Positions 27,943 through 37,740 of a stretch of DNA of 64,000 bases are shown piece after piece. This DNA comes from Paraburkholderia kirstenboschensis. GTDB lineage: Bacteria > Pseudomonadota > Gammaproteobacteria > Burkholderiales > Burkholderiaceae. The stretch lies in NCBI RefSeq assembly GCF_904848585.1, contig NZ_CAJHCR010000003.1:496001-560000 (forward strand). The letters run 5' to 3'. How positions within the stretch are numbered: position 1 is the first letter of the stretch; each line of letters begins with the position of its first letter. The notes beneath the pieces were generated by a model, which searched no databases, was not told the DNA's origin, and saw only the letters and a list, made by a program, of their open reading frames with translations. The position numbers and the translations under genes were made by a program.

Positions 27943-28707
27943 TCAACCGCGTCCGACGAACGGCATCTTGCTTGCCATGATGGTCATGAACTGGACGTTC
28001 GCCGACAGCGGCAATTGCGCCATGTGCAGTATGGCGTCCGCGACATGCTGCACGTCCATCAGCGGTTCGACCGCGATCTCGCCGTTCGCCTGCGGCACGC
28101 CGCGCGCCATGCGCTCGGCCATCTCGGTGGCCGCGTTGCCAATATCGATCTGTCCGCACACGATGTCGTATTTCCGTCCGTCGAGCGACACGGCTTTCGT
28201 GAGGCCGGTGATCGCGTGCTTGGTCGCTGTGTAGGCAATGCTGTTCGGCCGCGGCGCGTGCGCCGAAATCGAGCCGTTATTAATGATGCGTCCGCCGCGC
28301 GGATTTTGCGTTTTCATCAGACCGAATGCCGCGCGCGTGCAGAGGAACACGCCGGTGAGATTGGTGTCGACCACCGAGCGCCATTCGTTTATATCGAGTT
28401 CGTCGATGTCGACCGGCGAGCCACTGCGCCCCGCATTGTTGAACAGCAAGTCGAGCCGGCCATAGCGCTCGCGAATCGTTTTGAACAGCGCGTCGACGCT
28501 GGCCGCGTCCGTCACGTCGCAAGGCACGGCAGCCGCTTCTCCGCCAACGGCGCGCGCCTGTTCGACAACGGCATCGAGCGCCGCCTGGCGACGGCCCGCC
28601 AGCACCACGCTAAACCCATGCTCCGCGAGACGCACCGCACTCGCACGGCCGATGCCGCTGCCCGCGCCCGTTACCAAAGCCACCTTTCTGATTCCCGTCA
28701 CCGTCAC
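27943..28707 (-). CDS. Short-chain dehydrogenase/reductase
   Basis: A 254-aa classical SDR. The cofactor motif is [12 protein letters not shown] (about residues 9-20), NNAG lies near residue 90, and the catalytic Ser, Tyr and Lys are in NGSISAHAP and YTATK. The acceptor-strand sequence GRRQAAL suggests NADP. Substrate unknown. The start is GTG at 28707, chosen because GGAGA lies 6 nt upstream; there is no ATG in range. It is divergent from the polysaccharide deacetylase gene. Confidence 0.9.
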   Translation of the reverse strand: MTVTGIRKVALVTGAGSGIGRASAVRLAEHGFSVVLAGRRQAALDAVVEQARAVGGEAAAVPCDVTDAASVDALFKTIRERYGRLDLLFNNAGRSGSPVDIDELDINEWRSVVDTNLTGVFLCTRAAFGLMKTQNPRGGRIINNGSISAHAPRPNSIAYTATKHAITGLTKAVSLDGRKYDIVCGQIDIGNAATEMAERMARGVPQANGEIAVEPLMDVQHVADAILHMAQLPLSANVQFMTIMASKMPFVGRG

Positions 28708-28960
28708 CGCGTGTCTCCCTGTTCCATGTATAAAGCGCCGCCCTGCAGCATCGTTCGGCAGCGTCGTTCGGCACCTGTTTCGAACCATACCGCAGCGGAC
28801 CGTCGATCACAAATGCCGCCTGCTTGAGCTTTCATCATGCAGTCGTCGCGCTTTCATTGCGGTTCCTGTCCACGAGCGTGCCGGCCCGCGCATCAATGGT
28901 ATCGTTCGACGTTGCGCGCGGCGCCTTGCTTGCCCGCGCAATTACCGGAAGCACGCTTTT

Positions 28961-29824
28961 ATGAACCAACTCTCCACGCCCCACGACGCAGGAGCGCCAC
29001 CGCTGCGCCGCTGGCCTCAAACCGGCTATCCCGCGATGCTCACCGCCACCGCCGCATGGCACCTGTCCGTGCTGGCCGCCTGGCTGCTGGCGCCCCGCGC
29101 ATGGCCGTGGTGGCTCGCCGCGATCTTCGCGAATCACGTTGTGTTCACCGTGGCCGGTCTGCTGCCGCGCACGTCGCTGCTGGGTCCGAACTGGACACGC
29201 CTGCCCGCCGGCGCGCGCAACGCGGATGCAATCGCATTGACTATCGACGACGGTCCGGATCCTGTCGTCACGCCGCAAGTGCTCGACCTGCTCGATGCCC
29301 TGCACGTGCGCGCCACGTTCTTCTGCATAGGAGAGAAGGCCCGGCGTTATCCGCAACTCGTACGCGAGATCGTCGCGCGCGGTCATGCGCTCGAAAACCA
29401 TTCGCAGGTTCACGTGCATACGTTTTCGGTGACGTTTCCGGGCGCCCTTTTACGCGAGATAGATGCCGCGCAACGCACGCTCGAAGAACTCAGCGGCGAG
29501 CGGCCAATGTTCTTCCGCGCGCCGGCCGGCCTGCGCAATATTTTCCTTGAGCCCGTGCTGCGCAAGCTCGATCTGCGGCTAGCGGCGTGGACACGGCGCG
29601 GCTACGACACACGCGAGCGCGATCCGCAAGTCGTCACGCGAAGGCTGCTCGACGGTCTCGCGCCGCGCGACATACTGCTGCTGCACGACGGCAACGCCGC
29701 GCTGACCGTCGACGGAAAGCCGCTGATTCTCGCCGTGCTGCCACGTGTCATCGAAGCGGCTCGCAAAAGAAACTTGCGCTTTGTGACGCTGCGCGAGGCG
29801 AGGGTCGACGGCTTGCACCGCTGA
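28961..29824 (+). CDS. Polysaccharide deacetylase family protein
   Basis: A 287-aa NodB-homology deacetylase. Two hydrophobic helices near the N-terminus (about residues 25-45 and 48-66) suggest membrane anchoring. The catalytic domain begins with ALTIDDGPDPVVTPQ, where the DD pair supplies base and metal ligand, and the metal-binding histidines are in ALENHSQVH. FFRAPAGLRN and LLLHDGN match later motifs. It likely removes acetyl groups from a cell-surface glycan or lipid. The ATG at 28961 has GGAAG 9 nt upstream. It converges with the DUF2252 gene and is not in a visible glycan operon. Confidence 0.9.
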   Translation: MNQLSTPHDAGAPPLRRWPQTGYPAMLTATAAWHLSVLAAWLLAPRAWPWWLAAIFANHVVFTVAGLLPRTSLLGPNWTRLPAGARNADAIALTIDDGPDPVVTPQVLDLLDALHVRATFFCIGEKARRYPQLVREIVARGHALENHSQVHVHTFSVTFPGALLREIDAAQRTLEELSGERPMFFRAPAGLRNIFLEPVLRKLDLRLAAWTRRGYDTRERDPQVVTRRLLDGLAPRDILLLHDGNAALTVDGKPLILAVLPRVIEAARKRNLRFVTLREARVDGLHR

Positions 29825-29895
29825 TTGACGCCGCGCCTCTCACTGCTTGTCTCACTGCTTCTGTCACCGCTACTCCACACCGTGGGCTCAACCTG

Positions 29896-31308
29896 TCACA
29901 TGCGAAAATCCGCCGCCATGTCTTCGTCCGAGCGCGCCTCGATAACACCGCTGCGGCATGCCTTGACGAAGACATCGTAGTCGCGCTCCACCTGGTCGGC
30001 GTAACTCGCCGCGTAAGCTGTAAGCGCCTCGGCGAACTGATCGCCGCGCCCGATATACGCGCTCACTTCGACCGCCTGGCCGCCCGCTTTTGCATGGGCA
30101 CGCGCCATCGCCCAGCCGCATAGCCTCGCGTAACCGTCCAGCAGATCGCTATCGAACAACTCGATGCTGGCCGACAGCTTCATGTCACGCAATTGCCGGA
30201 AGTAGTAATGCCGGCCGAGCGAACTCGTCGCCCAGCCTAAAAAAATGTCGCTGGCGGCCTGCAACATGCGCTGCCCCTGCACCACGCGCTCTCCCTGATG
30301 CTTGACCGGTGGCGACTTGTAATAGCGGGCAATCACCGACGGCCTCGCTTCCTTGATCTGCACGAAGAGCGGCTTGCCTATGGGGTCGACGAGCAGCACC
30401 GCCATGCAGCGGGTACCCACGCTGCCCACGCCCACCACCTTGAACACGGTGTCCTGCACGCTGAAGTGACCAAGCAGTTCGCGCCGGTCATGCGACATCG
30501 TCTTCAAGTACTCGCTCCACATGCCGTCCAGCATCTGGTGTCCGTGCGAGCCCTTCAGTTCATCGGTCTCGTCGGGGGTGAAGAGCGTGTTCGAGCCGAG
30601 CACGTGGAAGAGCGCAGGCGGTGCATCGCGAATCACCCAGCGTTCGCCGTCATGCTCGGCCATCTTCTCGAACAGACTTTCGTGCGTGCGGCTCGCGGCC
30701 TTTTCCATGCCGCGGCGCACGGCGCGGCGGCGTTCCGGTGTAAGCGCCGTCTCAGCCATTCGGTCGAAGGTGATGCGCTCATACCAGAGCTCCAGCGCGC
30801 CGCATTGCGCGTATTGCGCCATGCGATTGCGATATTCGCTCATGGCGGTCATCACCAGATTCTCCGCTGCGCCGCGACTCAGGCGCATGTGACGCGCGGC
30901 AATCACGAGGCTTGCGGCAAGGCGCTTCAGGTCCCATTCGAATGGACCGACCGACACTTCGTCGAAATCGTTCAGGTCGAAAACGAGCTGGCGCTCGGGC
31001 GTCGCGAAGCCGCCGAAGTTCATCAGATGCCCGTCTCCGCAGATCGGCATGGTCAGGCCGCTGTCGTGAACCTTGCTCAGATCGTGAGCCTGCAGGTTCG
31101 CGGTGCCGCGAAAGAACGTGAACGGCGACACGGCCATGCGCCCGTAGCGCAGCGGCACGAGCTTCTGCACGCGACCTTCGCTGCTTTGCTTAAGAAGCTC
31201 GATTGGATCGCGCTCCAACGTGCCCACCGTTTTATGACTCGATCGCTTCGATTTGTCGCGGGCGGCACGGCCGCGGGCCTCACGCTCCGCAATGGTGCTG
31301 GCTTTCAT
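29896..31308 (-). CDS. DUF2252 protein
   Basis: A 470-aa protein of the DUF2252 family, which has a protein-kinase-like fold. It shows SPFTFFRGTANLQAHDLSKV, CGDGHLMNFGGFATPERQLV, FDLNDFDEVSVGPFEWDLKR and VVGVGSVGTRCMAVLLV, the main conserved blocks, in order. Function is unknown; the GDGHLMNFG and DLNDFDE blocks resemble the catalytic and metal loops of aminoglycoside-type kinases, so phosphotransfer is possible (inference). The ATG at 31308 has GGAG about 8 nt upstream; another ATG two codons earlier is too close to it. It stands alone. Confidence 0.9.
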   Translation of the reverse strand: MKASTIAEREARGRAARDKSKRSSHKTVGTLERDPIELLKQSSEGRVQKLVPLRYGRMAVSPFTFFRGTANLQAHDLSKVHDSGLTMPICGDGHLMNFGGFATPERQLVFDLNDFDEVSVGPFEWDLKRLAASLVIAARHMRLSRGAAENLVMTAMSEYRNRMAQYAQCGALELWYERITFDRMAETALTPERRRAVRRGMEKAASRTHESLFEKMAEHDGERWVIRDAPPALFHVLGSNTLFTPDETDELKGSHGHQMLDGMWSEYLKTMSHDRRELLGHFSVQDTVFKVVGVGSVGTRCMAVLLVDPIGKPLFVQIKEARPSVIARYYKSPPVKHQGERVVQGQRMLQAASDIFLGWATSSLGRHYYFRQLRDMKLSASIELFDSDLLDGYARLCGWAMARAHAKAGGQAVEVSAYIGRGDQFAEALTAYAASYADQVERDYDVFVKACRSGVIEARSDEDMAADFRM

Positions 31309-31591
31309 GCTCATCTCCGTTCGTCTTGAGAGTTCCCCGTCGGGGAGACCTGACGCCGGTCGCACTGCATGCTAGCAGAGCGACCGGTAAAAAGGTGCGG
31401 GCGCTTTTACCGATGCTGAATGAATGCACCGGCGAGCCAAGCAATTTTTGAGTAACCGATGGATCACGCTCTTCAGCAATCACCCTTACGAGCCGTTTAC
31501 CAGTACATGCGGAAATTCAGTGGCGCACGCAAAAGGCTTTGACCAAGGCCTCATTCTCACGACGTGCGGCGCGCAAGATAATGGAGAAAGT

Positions 31592-32479
31592 ATGTTTGTT
31601 GCGATTGGCTGGCTGTTGGTGATCGGCTCCGTCATTGGGAGCTTTATTGGCGTGGGCGGCCATTTGCCGGCGCTCCTTCAACCGTTCGAATTGCTGTGCA
31701 TTTTCGGCGCGGCAATCGGCGCGTTCGTAGTAAGCAATCCGACTTCGACGCTGAAGAAAACCCTCAAGGCGATTCCTTCATGCTTCAAGGGCGGCGGCTA
31801 CACGAAAGAAAAATATCTGGAACTGATCGCGCTGCTTTACGAGCTGCTTCAGAAGGCACGCAAGGAAGGCATGATGTCGCTCGAAGCCGACGTCTTTGCG
31901 CCGGAAGAAAGCGTGATTTTCCAGAAGTATCCGCACGTTCTCGCCGACCATCATCTGCTGGATTTTATCGTCGACTATTTGCGCATGATGTCGGGCGGCA
32001 ACGTCAACGTGCTCGAAGTGCAGGACCTGATGGATGAAGAGCTGGCCACGCATCACGCGGAAGCATCAGTGGCGGCCAATGCAATTCAGAAGATGGCTGA
32101 CGGCTTGCCCGCATTCGGCATCGTCGCCGCCGTGATGGGCGTGGTTCACACCATGGGCTCGGTCGGCGCGCCGCCCGCCGTGCTCGGCGAGATGATCGCC
32201 GGTGCACTGGTCGGCACGTTCCTCGGCATTCTGCTCGCGTATGGCTTTATCGGCCCGCTCGCCGATCTGCTGACCGCAAAGGGCCGTGCCGAAGCGAAGC
32301 CGTTCCAATGCGTGAAGGCGGTGCTGCTCGCCTCGCTGTCGGGCTATGCGCCGCCCATCGCGGTGGAGTTCGGCCGCAAGGTGCTGTTCACCGCCGATCG
32401 CCCGAGCTTCCAGGAACTCGACGACGCCGTGCGCGCGACCAAATCGCCGAAGCCGGCCACCGAGGGAGCCGCATCATGA
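31592..32479 (+). CDS. motA: Flagellar motor stator protein MotA
   Basis: A 295-aa four-helix inner-membrane protein that, with MotB, forms the proton channel driving flagellar rotation. Helices lie near residues 1-20, 32-50, 175-195 and 205-225. The cytoplasmic loop carries KARKEGMMSLEAD with the charged residues that contact FliG, and the channel prolines are in LPAFGIVAAVMG and GYAPPIAVEFG. The ATG at 31592 has GGAG 5 nt upstream. MotB overlaps by 4 nt. Flagellar regulators (flhDC) and che genes that often flank motAB are absent, so this may be an additional stator pair. Confidence 0.95.
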   Translation: MFVAIGWLLVIGSVIGSFIGVGGHLPALLQPFELLCIFGAAIGAFVVSNPTSTLKKTLKAIPSCFKGGGYTKEKYLELIALLYELLQKARKEGMMSLEADVFAPEESVIFQKYPHVLADHHLLDFIVDYLRMMSGGNVNVLEVQDLMDEELATHHAEASVAANAIQKMADGLPAFGIVAAVMGVVHTMGSVGAPPAVLGEMIAGALVGTFLGILLAYGFIGPLADLLTAKGRAEAKPFQCVKAVLLASLSGYAPPIAVEFGRKVLFTADRPSFQELDDAVRATKSPKPATEGAAS

Positions 32480-33462
32480 CGCAAAGAAGGTCACGCGGCT
32501 CGCAGGACGATGGGCCGCCGCCGATCATCGTGCGCCGCTCGAAAAAAGGCGGCGACCACGCTGCGCATCATGGCGGCGCGTGGAAGATCGCGTATGCGGA
32601 CTTCGTCACTGCGATGATGGCGTTCTTCCTGCTGATGTGGCTGCTCGGCTCCACGTCGAAGTTCGAAAAGCAAGGCATCGAGGACTACTTCAACACGCCG
32701 TTATCCAGTCTGTTCGGCGGCAGTGAAGGCACGGCCTCCGCACGGCCGAGCATCGTGCAAGGCGGCGGCCGCGACATCTCGGACACACGCCCCGGCGACG
32801 GCAAGAAGACCCAGATCGAACCGGCCATACCTGTGAACGTGGTGCCGACCGTCGCGCCCGCAGACGCGGCCCGCTTGCAGCAACTGAAAGAGAAGCTGGT
32901 CTCGTTGATCGAACAGAGTCCAGCGTTGAAATCCTTCAAGGACCAGATCCGCATTTCGATCACGAACGAAGGACTGCGCATCGAGATCGTCGATTCACAG
33001 AATCGCCCGATGTTCGCATCGGGCAGCCCGAGGCTGCAGACCTACGCGATCGCGATACTCACGCAGATCGGTGCCGCTCTCAACGACGTCGAGAACCGCA
33101 TTTCAATCGCGGGGCACACCGATGCCGTCGCGTACACAGGCGGACCTGTCGGTTATTCGAACTGGGAGCTCTCGTCCGAGCGCGCCAATGCCGCGCGGCG
33201 CGCGCTGGTTGCCGGCGGCATGCACGTCGAAAAGCTGTTGCAGGTGCGCGGTCTTGCGGATGTACTGCCGCTCAACAGCAATGTCATCGACGAACCGACC
33301 AATCGCCGTATCAGCATTCTCGTGATGAACAAGGCCGCGGAACAGGCGTTCTTTCACGACGGCGGACGTACGTCGATCGATGAAAGCGTGCCTGCCAGCT
33401 CGGCTATCCCGGCTGTCGCGGCGCGCATGCATCCGGCTCCGGGCTCGACGATAGTTCGCTAG
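32476..33462 (+). CDS. motB: Flagellar motor stator protein MotB
   Basis: A 328-aa stator subunit with one transmembrane helix (about residues 38-58, KIAYADFVTAMMAFFLLMWL) whose Asp (in YADF) is the proton-carrying residue. The OmpA-like peptidoglycan-binding domain covers about 150-290: IEIVDSQNRPMFASGS, ISIAGHTDAVAY, ELSSERANAARRAL and NRRISILVM. The tail after residue 300 is flexible. ATGA overlap with motA couples translation, and GGGAG lies 7 nt upstream of the ATG. It converges with exonuclease III. Confidence 0.95.
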   Translation: MTQRRSRGSQDDGPPPIIVRRSKKGGDHAAHHGGAWKIAYADFVTAMMAFFLLMWLLGSTSKFEKQGIEDYFNTPLSSLFGGSEGTASARPSIVQGGGRDISDTRPGDGKKTQIEPAIPVNVVPTVAPADAARLQQLKEKLVSLIEQSPALKSFKDQIRISITNEGLRIEIVDSQNRPMFASGSPRLQTYAIAILTQIGAALNDVENRISIAGHTDAVAYTGGPVGYSNWELSSERANAARRALVAGGMHVEKLLQVRGLADVLPLNSNVIDEPTNRRISILVMNKAAEQAFFHDGGRTSIDESVPASSAIPAVAARMHPAPGSTIVR

Positions 33463-33513
33463 CGCTTACCCGCGCATTGCTGCTCTACTGCCAGTCGCAA
33501 CACGCGTCGTGCT

Positions 33514-34323
33514 TCAGCCACGCGTCTTGCGACGCGCCGCGCCCATGTCCAACTCGACCCATGTCGGCGCATGATCGCTTGCGTGCGGCTCGCCGCGCAC
33601 CCAGCGGTCCACGCCCGCGTCGCGCAAGCGAGGCGCGAGGTCCGGGCTCAGCAGAATATGGTCGATGCGCAAGCCGGAGTTGGTGTCCCAATGACGGCGG
33701 AAATAATCCCAGAAGGTGTAGACCCGCTCCTCGCCGAAATGCGTGCGGAGTGAATCCGTCCATCCCTGCGCGAGTAGACGCCGGTAGCGTTCGCGGGTCT
33801 CGGGCTGCAGCAGCGCGTCTTTCAGCCATGAACGCGGGTTGTAGATATCTTCGTCGGTAGGCACGACGTTGAAGTCGCCGGCCAGCACGACCGGATGTCC
33901 GCTCTTGAGCAGCTTCGCCGTATGGTCGATCAGATGGTCGAACCACTTGAGCTTGTACTCGAACTTCGGACCAGGCTGTGGATTGCCGTTGGGCAGATAC
34001 AGGCAGCACACCAGCACGCCGTCGACGGCCGCTTCCAGATAGCGGCTATGCGTGTCGTCCTCGAAACCCGGCAAGCCGCGGCGGCTTTCGAGCGGCGGCT
34101 CGCCTTTGGATAGAATCGCTACGCCGTTCCACGCGCTCTGGCCATGCCAGAGGGCGTGGTAGCCCGCTTCGCGCAATGCGTCGGCGGGAAACGCGCTATC
34201 GGCGGCCTTCAGCTCCTGCAAGCACACAATGTCCGGCGCTTCGCGCTCGAGCCATTGCAGCAGCGCGGCCTGGCGCGAACGGATTCCGTTGATGTTGAAT
34301 GTCGCAATGCGCAGCCTCGCCAC
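33514..34323 (-). CDS. xth: Exodeoxyribonuclease III
   Basis: A 269-aa endonuclease/exonuclease/phosphatase-fold enzyme acting at abasic sites and 3' blocked ends in base excision repair. Motifs: IATFNINGIRSR (residues 6-17), the metal-binding Glu in VCLQELKA, YLPNGNP, GDFNVVPTDEDIYNP, RIDHILLS and the catalytic SDHAPTWVEL. The start is GTG at 34323, with AGGAGG 7 nt upstream. It lies 23 nt downstream of a small unknown gene on the same strand and may be co-transcribed with it. Confidence 0.95.
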   Translation of the reverse strand: MARLRIATFNINGIRSRQAALLQWLEREAPDIVCLQELKAADSAFPADALREAGYHALWHGQSAWNGVAILSKGEPPLESRRGLPGFEDDTHSRYLEAAVDGVLVCCLYLPNGNPQPGPKFEYKLKWFDHLIDHTAKLLKSGHPVVLAGDFNVVPTDEDIYNPRSWLKDALLQPETRERYRRLLAQGWTDSLRTHFGEERVYTFWDYFRRHWDTNSGLRIDHILLSPDLAPRLRDAGVDRWVRGEPHASDHAPTWVELDMGAARRKTRG

Positions 34324-34346
34324 GGCGGTTCCTCCTGCAAAGCAAG

Positions 34347-34589
34347 TTATTTCGACCCCGTTCCCGACACTGCTTCGGCAGCCTCATCGCACCATTCGAT
34401 CGCCCACGACCTCGCACAGGCGATCGCATCGGCTTCGTTCGAGAAGGCGTCGATGTCGCCGGAATCGTGCGACCGGAAATGCTCGTTTTTACGCGGTATG
34501 CGAGTGATTCTGGCCCGCGCGTAGTAGACGCCTTCGTCGGCGTGGCGTGCGCGGCAGTCGATGTGGAAATGCTTGTAGTCGAACTGCAT
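34347..34589 (-). CDS. Hypothetical protein, 80 aa
   Basis: A small protein starting MQFDYKHFHIDCRARHADEG and continuing with VYYARARITRIPRKNEHFRS and a helical C-terminus ADAIACARSWAIEWCDE. It looks like a compact alpha/beta protein with an RNA-binding-like basic patch, but no family is recognised. The ATG at 34589 has AGAGGA 6 nt upstream, which is good evidence for translation. It lies 23 nt upstream of xth. Confidence 0.6.
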   Translation of the reverse strand: MQFDYKHFHIDCRARHADEGVYYARARITRIPRKNEHFRSHDSGDIDAFSNEADAIACARSWAIEWCDEAAEAVSGTGSK

Positions 34590-34719
34590 CGGTTGTCCTC
34601 TGAACGCGCTTGATCCAGAGCATAGGTAGCATCGTTCATACCCGCCCCTCGCATGCGACATAGCGGCCACGCGCGCGATCAGGCACCGCGCGCGTGGTCC
34701 GCTATCGGCACTCACCGCA

Positions 34720-36819
34720 TCAGTTCGGCACGTTCAGCGCCCCGTTCGACACGGTGATGGCATTGCCGCCAGGGTTCGTCGCAATCGCCGGCAAGTTAGC
34801 GACGCTCAATGGGAGCGCAGCGCCCGGTGCGCCGCCGCGCGGCAACGTATGAACCACTTGCGACGGCGGCAACGGCGTGCCGCTCTTCAGATGACTCCAC
34901 ATCAGATTGAGCGCCTGAATGTTGTAGTAATGCAGCGGCACGAAGCGCGTGTCGAAGCCCGCCACGCTGAGGAACGCGTCGAAGTGCTGGCCGTTCGTAA
35001 TCTCGTAGAACGAGAGCTTGCTCGCGCCGCCCTCCAGAAGCTGGTTCGTTGCAACATAGGGCCGCGAAGCGTGATTGATCGGCACTAATGCATCGGCCCG
35101 GCCTTGCACGATGATGGTCGGCTTGCCATGCAGATTCGCATTCACCTTGATCGCTTCAACGCTCGTTGTGAGCCCTCCGTTGGTCCACAGCGTGCGCAGG
35201 CAGGCTGCGCCCGTATAGCTTGCGTCGACCGTTGCGAGCCGGTGGTCGAATGCGCCCGCCGTGCCCGCGTTATAGACGAGGTTGATACCGTTGGTGGGCG
35301 GCACACCGTTGCCATTGCCAAACACAGTGAGCATCGGCGACACAGCCGGCGTCACGCCCGCCGCGCCTGTCGAATTCGTCGTGCCGAAGCTGAAGTTGCA
35401 CAGGTTGGCGCTCACGCTCGCCCTAGCATAAGCGTTCGCGTAAGTCACGGCGACAGCGGGCACCGCTTGCGAATCCCACATCGGCGCATGGAGCACGTCG
35501 GAGTCGGTCTCGTAGCCGTTCTGATGCAACAGCGCAAGCGCATTGGTCGCCTGGGTGACGGTGTCCGTTCCCGCGATCACACCGTTAGCCGCGAGCGCCG
35601 CGCACCGCGCGGTGCGAATCGCGGTGGTCGTGGCAAGCGGCAACGCCGTCAGATACGGCGCGCCGGTTGCGGCAGGCGCGAGCGCAGCGCAAGGCTCCAG
35701 CAGATTTGCGAGCGTCATGTAATCCGCGAGCGGCTTGCCGAATGCGCCGACGGGCACACCGCCCTGAGACACCGACACCTGCGAGGGCACCCGCACGTTG
35801 ATCTGCGGCTCGCCGACCACCACCGCGGTAATGAGGCCGGAGGTATCCTGCTCGGCGGCTGCGAGCGACGCGCCGCCGCCATTGCTCACCGATGCCGCGA
35901 TCGTCGTGATGCTGCCCGGCTTATAGCGTACGGTGCGCGTCGAGCCGTCCAACGTTCCATACGAATCGTTGAGCGCCCAATACGCGAATTGGATCGCTTG
36001 CAACGTGTTCTTGCCCCAGTCCTGCTCCGGGTTCTGCTGCGAATGTGCATGCTTGAACGCGTAGCGGTTAGGGAACTGGCTGTTGTAGGTGCCGAGATTC
36101 GTGTTGCCCAGGTTGGCCGTGAAGATGCTCGCATTGCCCGCCGCGCTCGCGTCCTGCAAGGTGCCGTCAATCAGCGTCACGCGGTTCGTCGACAGTTCGT
36201 GTGCGCCGTTGCCCGAGCCTTTGTCCGTGTATGCAACTGCGCAGCCGCGCTTGAGACCCCACTCGCCGGCCGCGGAGATCGCGCCATACACGCCGCGAGA
36301 ACCCGATGACGTTGCCGTGACGATGCACGGTTGATCCGCATTGAAGCTCGCTGGTATTTGCACGAGTACGCTGACGTTCTGCTTACCGCTGCCGTCGTCC
36401 GCGAAAGCCAGGTATTCCTTGCCCGCTATCTTGCCTTCGCCCAACGTGTCATTGCCGTTCACATCGACATTGGGACCCCAGAAGCGCCCATAGCCGCCAT
36501 TGCTCGTCATGTCGACCAGCGCGCGATAGTTCGACCAGATCGCGAGTCGACGCAGCTCTGCGGCTGTCGGTTGCGCAGCGTTGGCAATCGCCGGGGCAGT
36601 GGCTGCCGCGAGGCCGGTTTTACCGAGTCCCGCCGTGAGCAGGTCGTCACTATTGCCGTCATATGACTGCGTCTTGACGGTGCCCGCGATGAAGCTGGGC
36701 AGAACGTTGGCTTGCGGCGGCGGCGGCCCGTCGTCGTCGCCGCCGTGGCAGGCGCTCACGCCGAGAGCGACGACGATTGCAATGGAAAGCGCGGGCCCGA
36801 CTCCAATGGGTGATCTCAT
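34720..36819 (-). CDS. D-(-)-3-hydroxybutyrate oligomer hydrolase
   Basis: A 699-aa enzyme that hydrolyses 3-hydroxybutyrate oligomers released during polyhydroxybutyrate breakdown; length equals that usual for the family. Residues 1-24 form a secretion signal ending with a possible lipobox GVSAC. The catalytic serine motif ASVSNGGGASLAAAEQD and GYGRFWGPNVDVNGN are characteristic. The start is ATG 36819 with GGAGA 9 nt upstream; the longer frame to 37032 is not part of the protein. It is divergent from paoA, the two starts being 156 nt apart. The product 3-hydroxybutyrate is not an obvious Pao substrate. Confidence 0.92.
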   Translation of the reverse strand: MRSPIGVGPALSIAIVVALGVSACHGGDDDGPPPPQANVLPSFIAGTVKTQSYDGNSDDLLTAGLGKTGLAAATAPAIANAAQPTAAELRRLAIWSNYRALVDMTSNGGYGRFWGPNVDVNGNDTLGEGKIAGKEYLAFADDGSGKQNVSVLVQIPASFNADQPCIVTATSSGSRGVYGAISAAGEWGLKRGCAVAYTDKGSGNGAHELSTNRVTLIDGTLQDASAAGNASIFTANLGNTNLGTYNSQFPNRYAFKHAHSQQNPEQDWGKNTLQAIQFAYWALNDSYGTLDGSTRTVRYKPGSITTIAASVSNGGGASLAAAEQDTSGLITAVVVGEPQINVRVPSQVSVSQGGVPVGAFGKPLADYMTLANLLEPCAALAPAATGAPYLTALPLATTTAIRTARCAALAANGVIAGTDTVTQATNALALLHQNGYETDSDVLHAPMWDSQAVPAVAVTYANAYARASVSANLCNFSFGTTNSTGAAGVTPAVSPMLTVFGNGNGVPPTNGINLVYNAGTAGAFDHRLATVDASYTGAACLRTLWTNGGLTTSVEAIKVNANLHGKPTIIVQGRADALVPINHASRPYVATNQLLEGGASKLSFYEITNGQHFDAFLSVAGFDTRFVPLHYYNIQALNLMWSHLKSGTPLPPSQVVHTLPRGGAPGAALPLSVANLPAIATNPGGNAITVSNGALNVPN

Positions 36820-36975
36820 CTGTGCTGTCTCCGTTATTTTCGCAATACCGTTTTGTGTCAGCGTTGTTCTCGTAACTGCGCCGGATTTGTTACCCTCGGT
36901 TGTTGGACCGCGAAGCTTCGGATACCGACGCGTCGTCAGCCTGCATTGACCTTTCAGCGGAGTCAATAGAACGTT

Positions 36976-37728
36976 ATGGCAACAGATAACGAATGTCATG
37001 ATCCGGGTGACGAAGCCGCCGCCTTGCATCAACCTTCGCGTCGCCGGTTTCTACAATCGGCTGCGGCAGCGGCGACTGTCGGTGCGGCACCGAACCTTCG
37101 CGCACAAGGGCAAACCCCTGTTGCGCCACCTGCGCAAACTCCCGCCCCCGTGCCGCCACGCCCCGTCGAATTGAATGTCAACGGCCGCGCCTATACGTTG
37201 CAGCTCGAACCACGCGTGACCTTGCTCGATGCATTGCGTGAGTACGCCGGCCTGATGGGCACGAAGAAAGGTTGTGACCGCGGACAATGCGGCGCATGCA
37301 CGGTGATCGCCAACGGACGCCGCATCAATTCATGCCTGACTCTCGCCGTGATGCATGAAGGCGAGACCATCACCACGGTCGAAGGGCTCGCGAGCAATGG
37401 CGCATTGAACCCGCTACAACGCGCGTTCATCGAACACGATGCGTTTCAGTGCGGCTACTGCACGCCGGGGCAGTTATGCTCGGCGACCGCTTTGCTCCAG
37501 GAGTATCGCAACGGCACTGCAAGCGTCGCGACTGCCGATGTGCGCAAACGTCCCGGCAAACTTTCTGACGACGAGATTCGCGAACGCATGAGCGGCAACC
37601 TTTGCCGTTGCGGCGCCTATGCAAATATTGTTGCCGCAATACGGGCGGCGCATGAAGGCAGTGGCCAGAACGCGAGCGCGGCTGGCGCCCACCATCACGA
37701 CAACCACGAGAACCACGACAACGCGTAA
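36976..37728 (+). CDS. paoA: Periplasmic aldehyde oxidoreductase, 2Fe-2S subunit (PaoA-like)
   Basis: A 250-aa iron-sulfur subunit of a xanthine oxidase-family aldehyde oxidoreductase. It begins with a Tat signal (SRRRFLQSAAAAATVGAA, about residues 21-38). The first 2Fe-2S cluster uses the ferredoxin cysteines in GCDRGQCGACTV and the second those in CGYCTPGQ and NLCRCGAY. The C-terminus is His/Asn-rich (GAHHHDNHENHDNA), which is unusual. The ribosome-binding GGAG is about 13 nt from the ATG, rather far. paoB starts 13 nt after its stop. Being the only subunit with a signal, it likely carries the whole complex across Tat. Confidence 0.93.
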   Translation: MATDNECHDPGDEAAALHQPSRRRFLQSAAAAATVGAAPNLRAQGQTPVAPPAQTPAPVPPRPVELNVNGRAYTLQLEPRVTLLDALREYAGLMGTKKGCDRGQCGACTVIANGRRINSCLTLAVMHEGETITTVEGLASNGALNPLQRAFIEHDAFQCGYCTPGQLCSATALLQEYRNGTASVATADVRKRPGKLSDDEIRERMSGNLCRCGAYANIVAAIRAAHEGSGQNASAAGAHHHDNHENHDNA

Positions 37729-37740
37729 CGGAGCGACGGC

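Noticed and set aside
35104..36309. 401-codon plus-strand frame
   Set aside because: Antisense to the 3HB-oligomer hydrolase gene; composition indicates a shadow.
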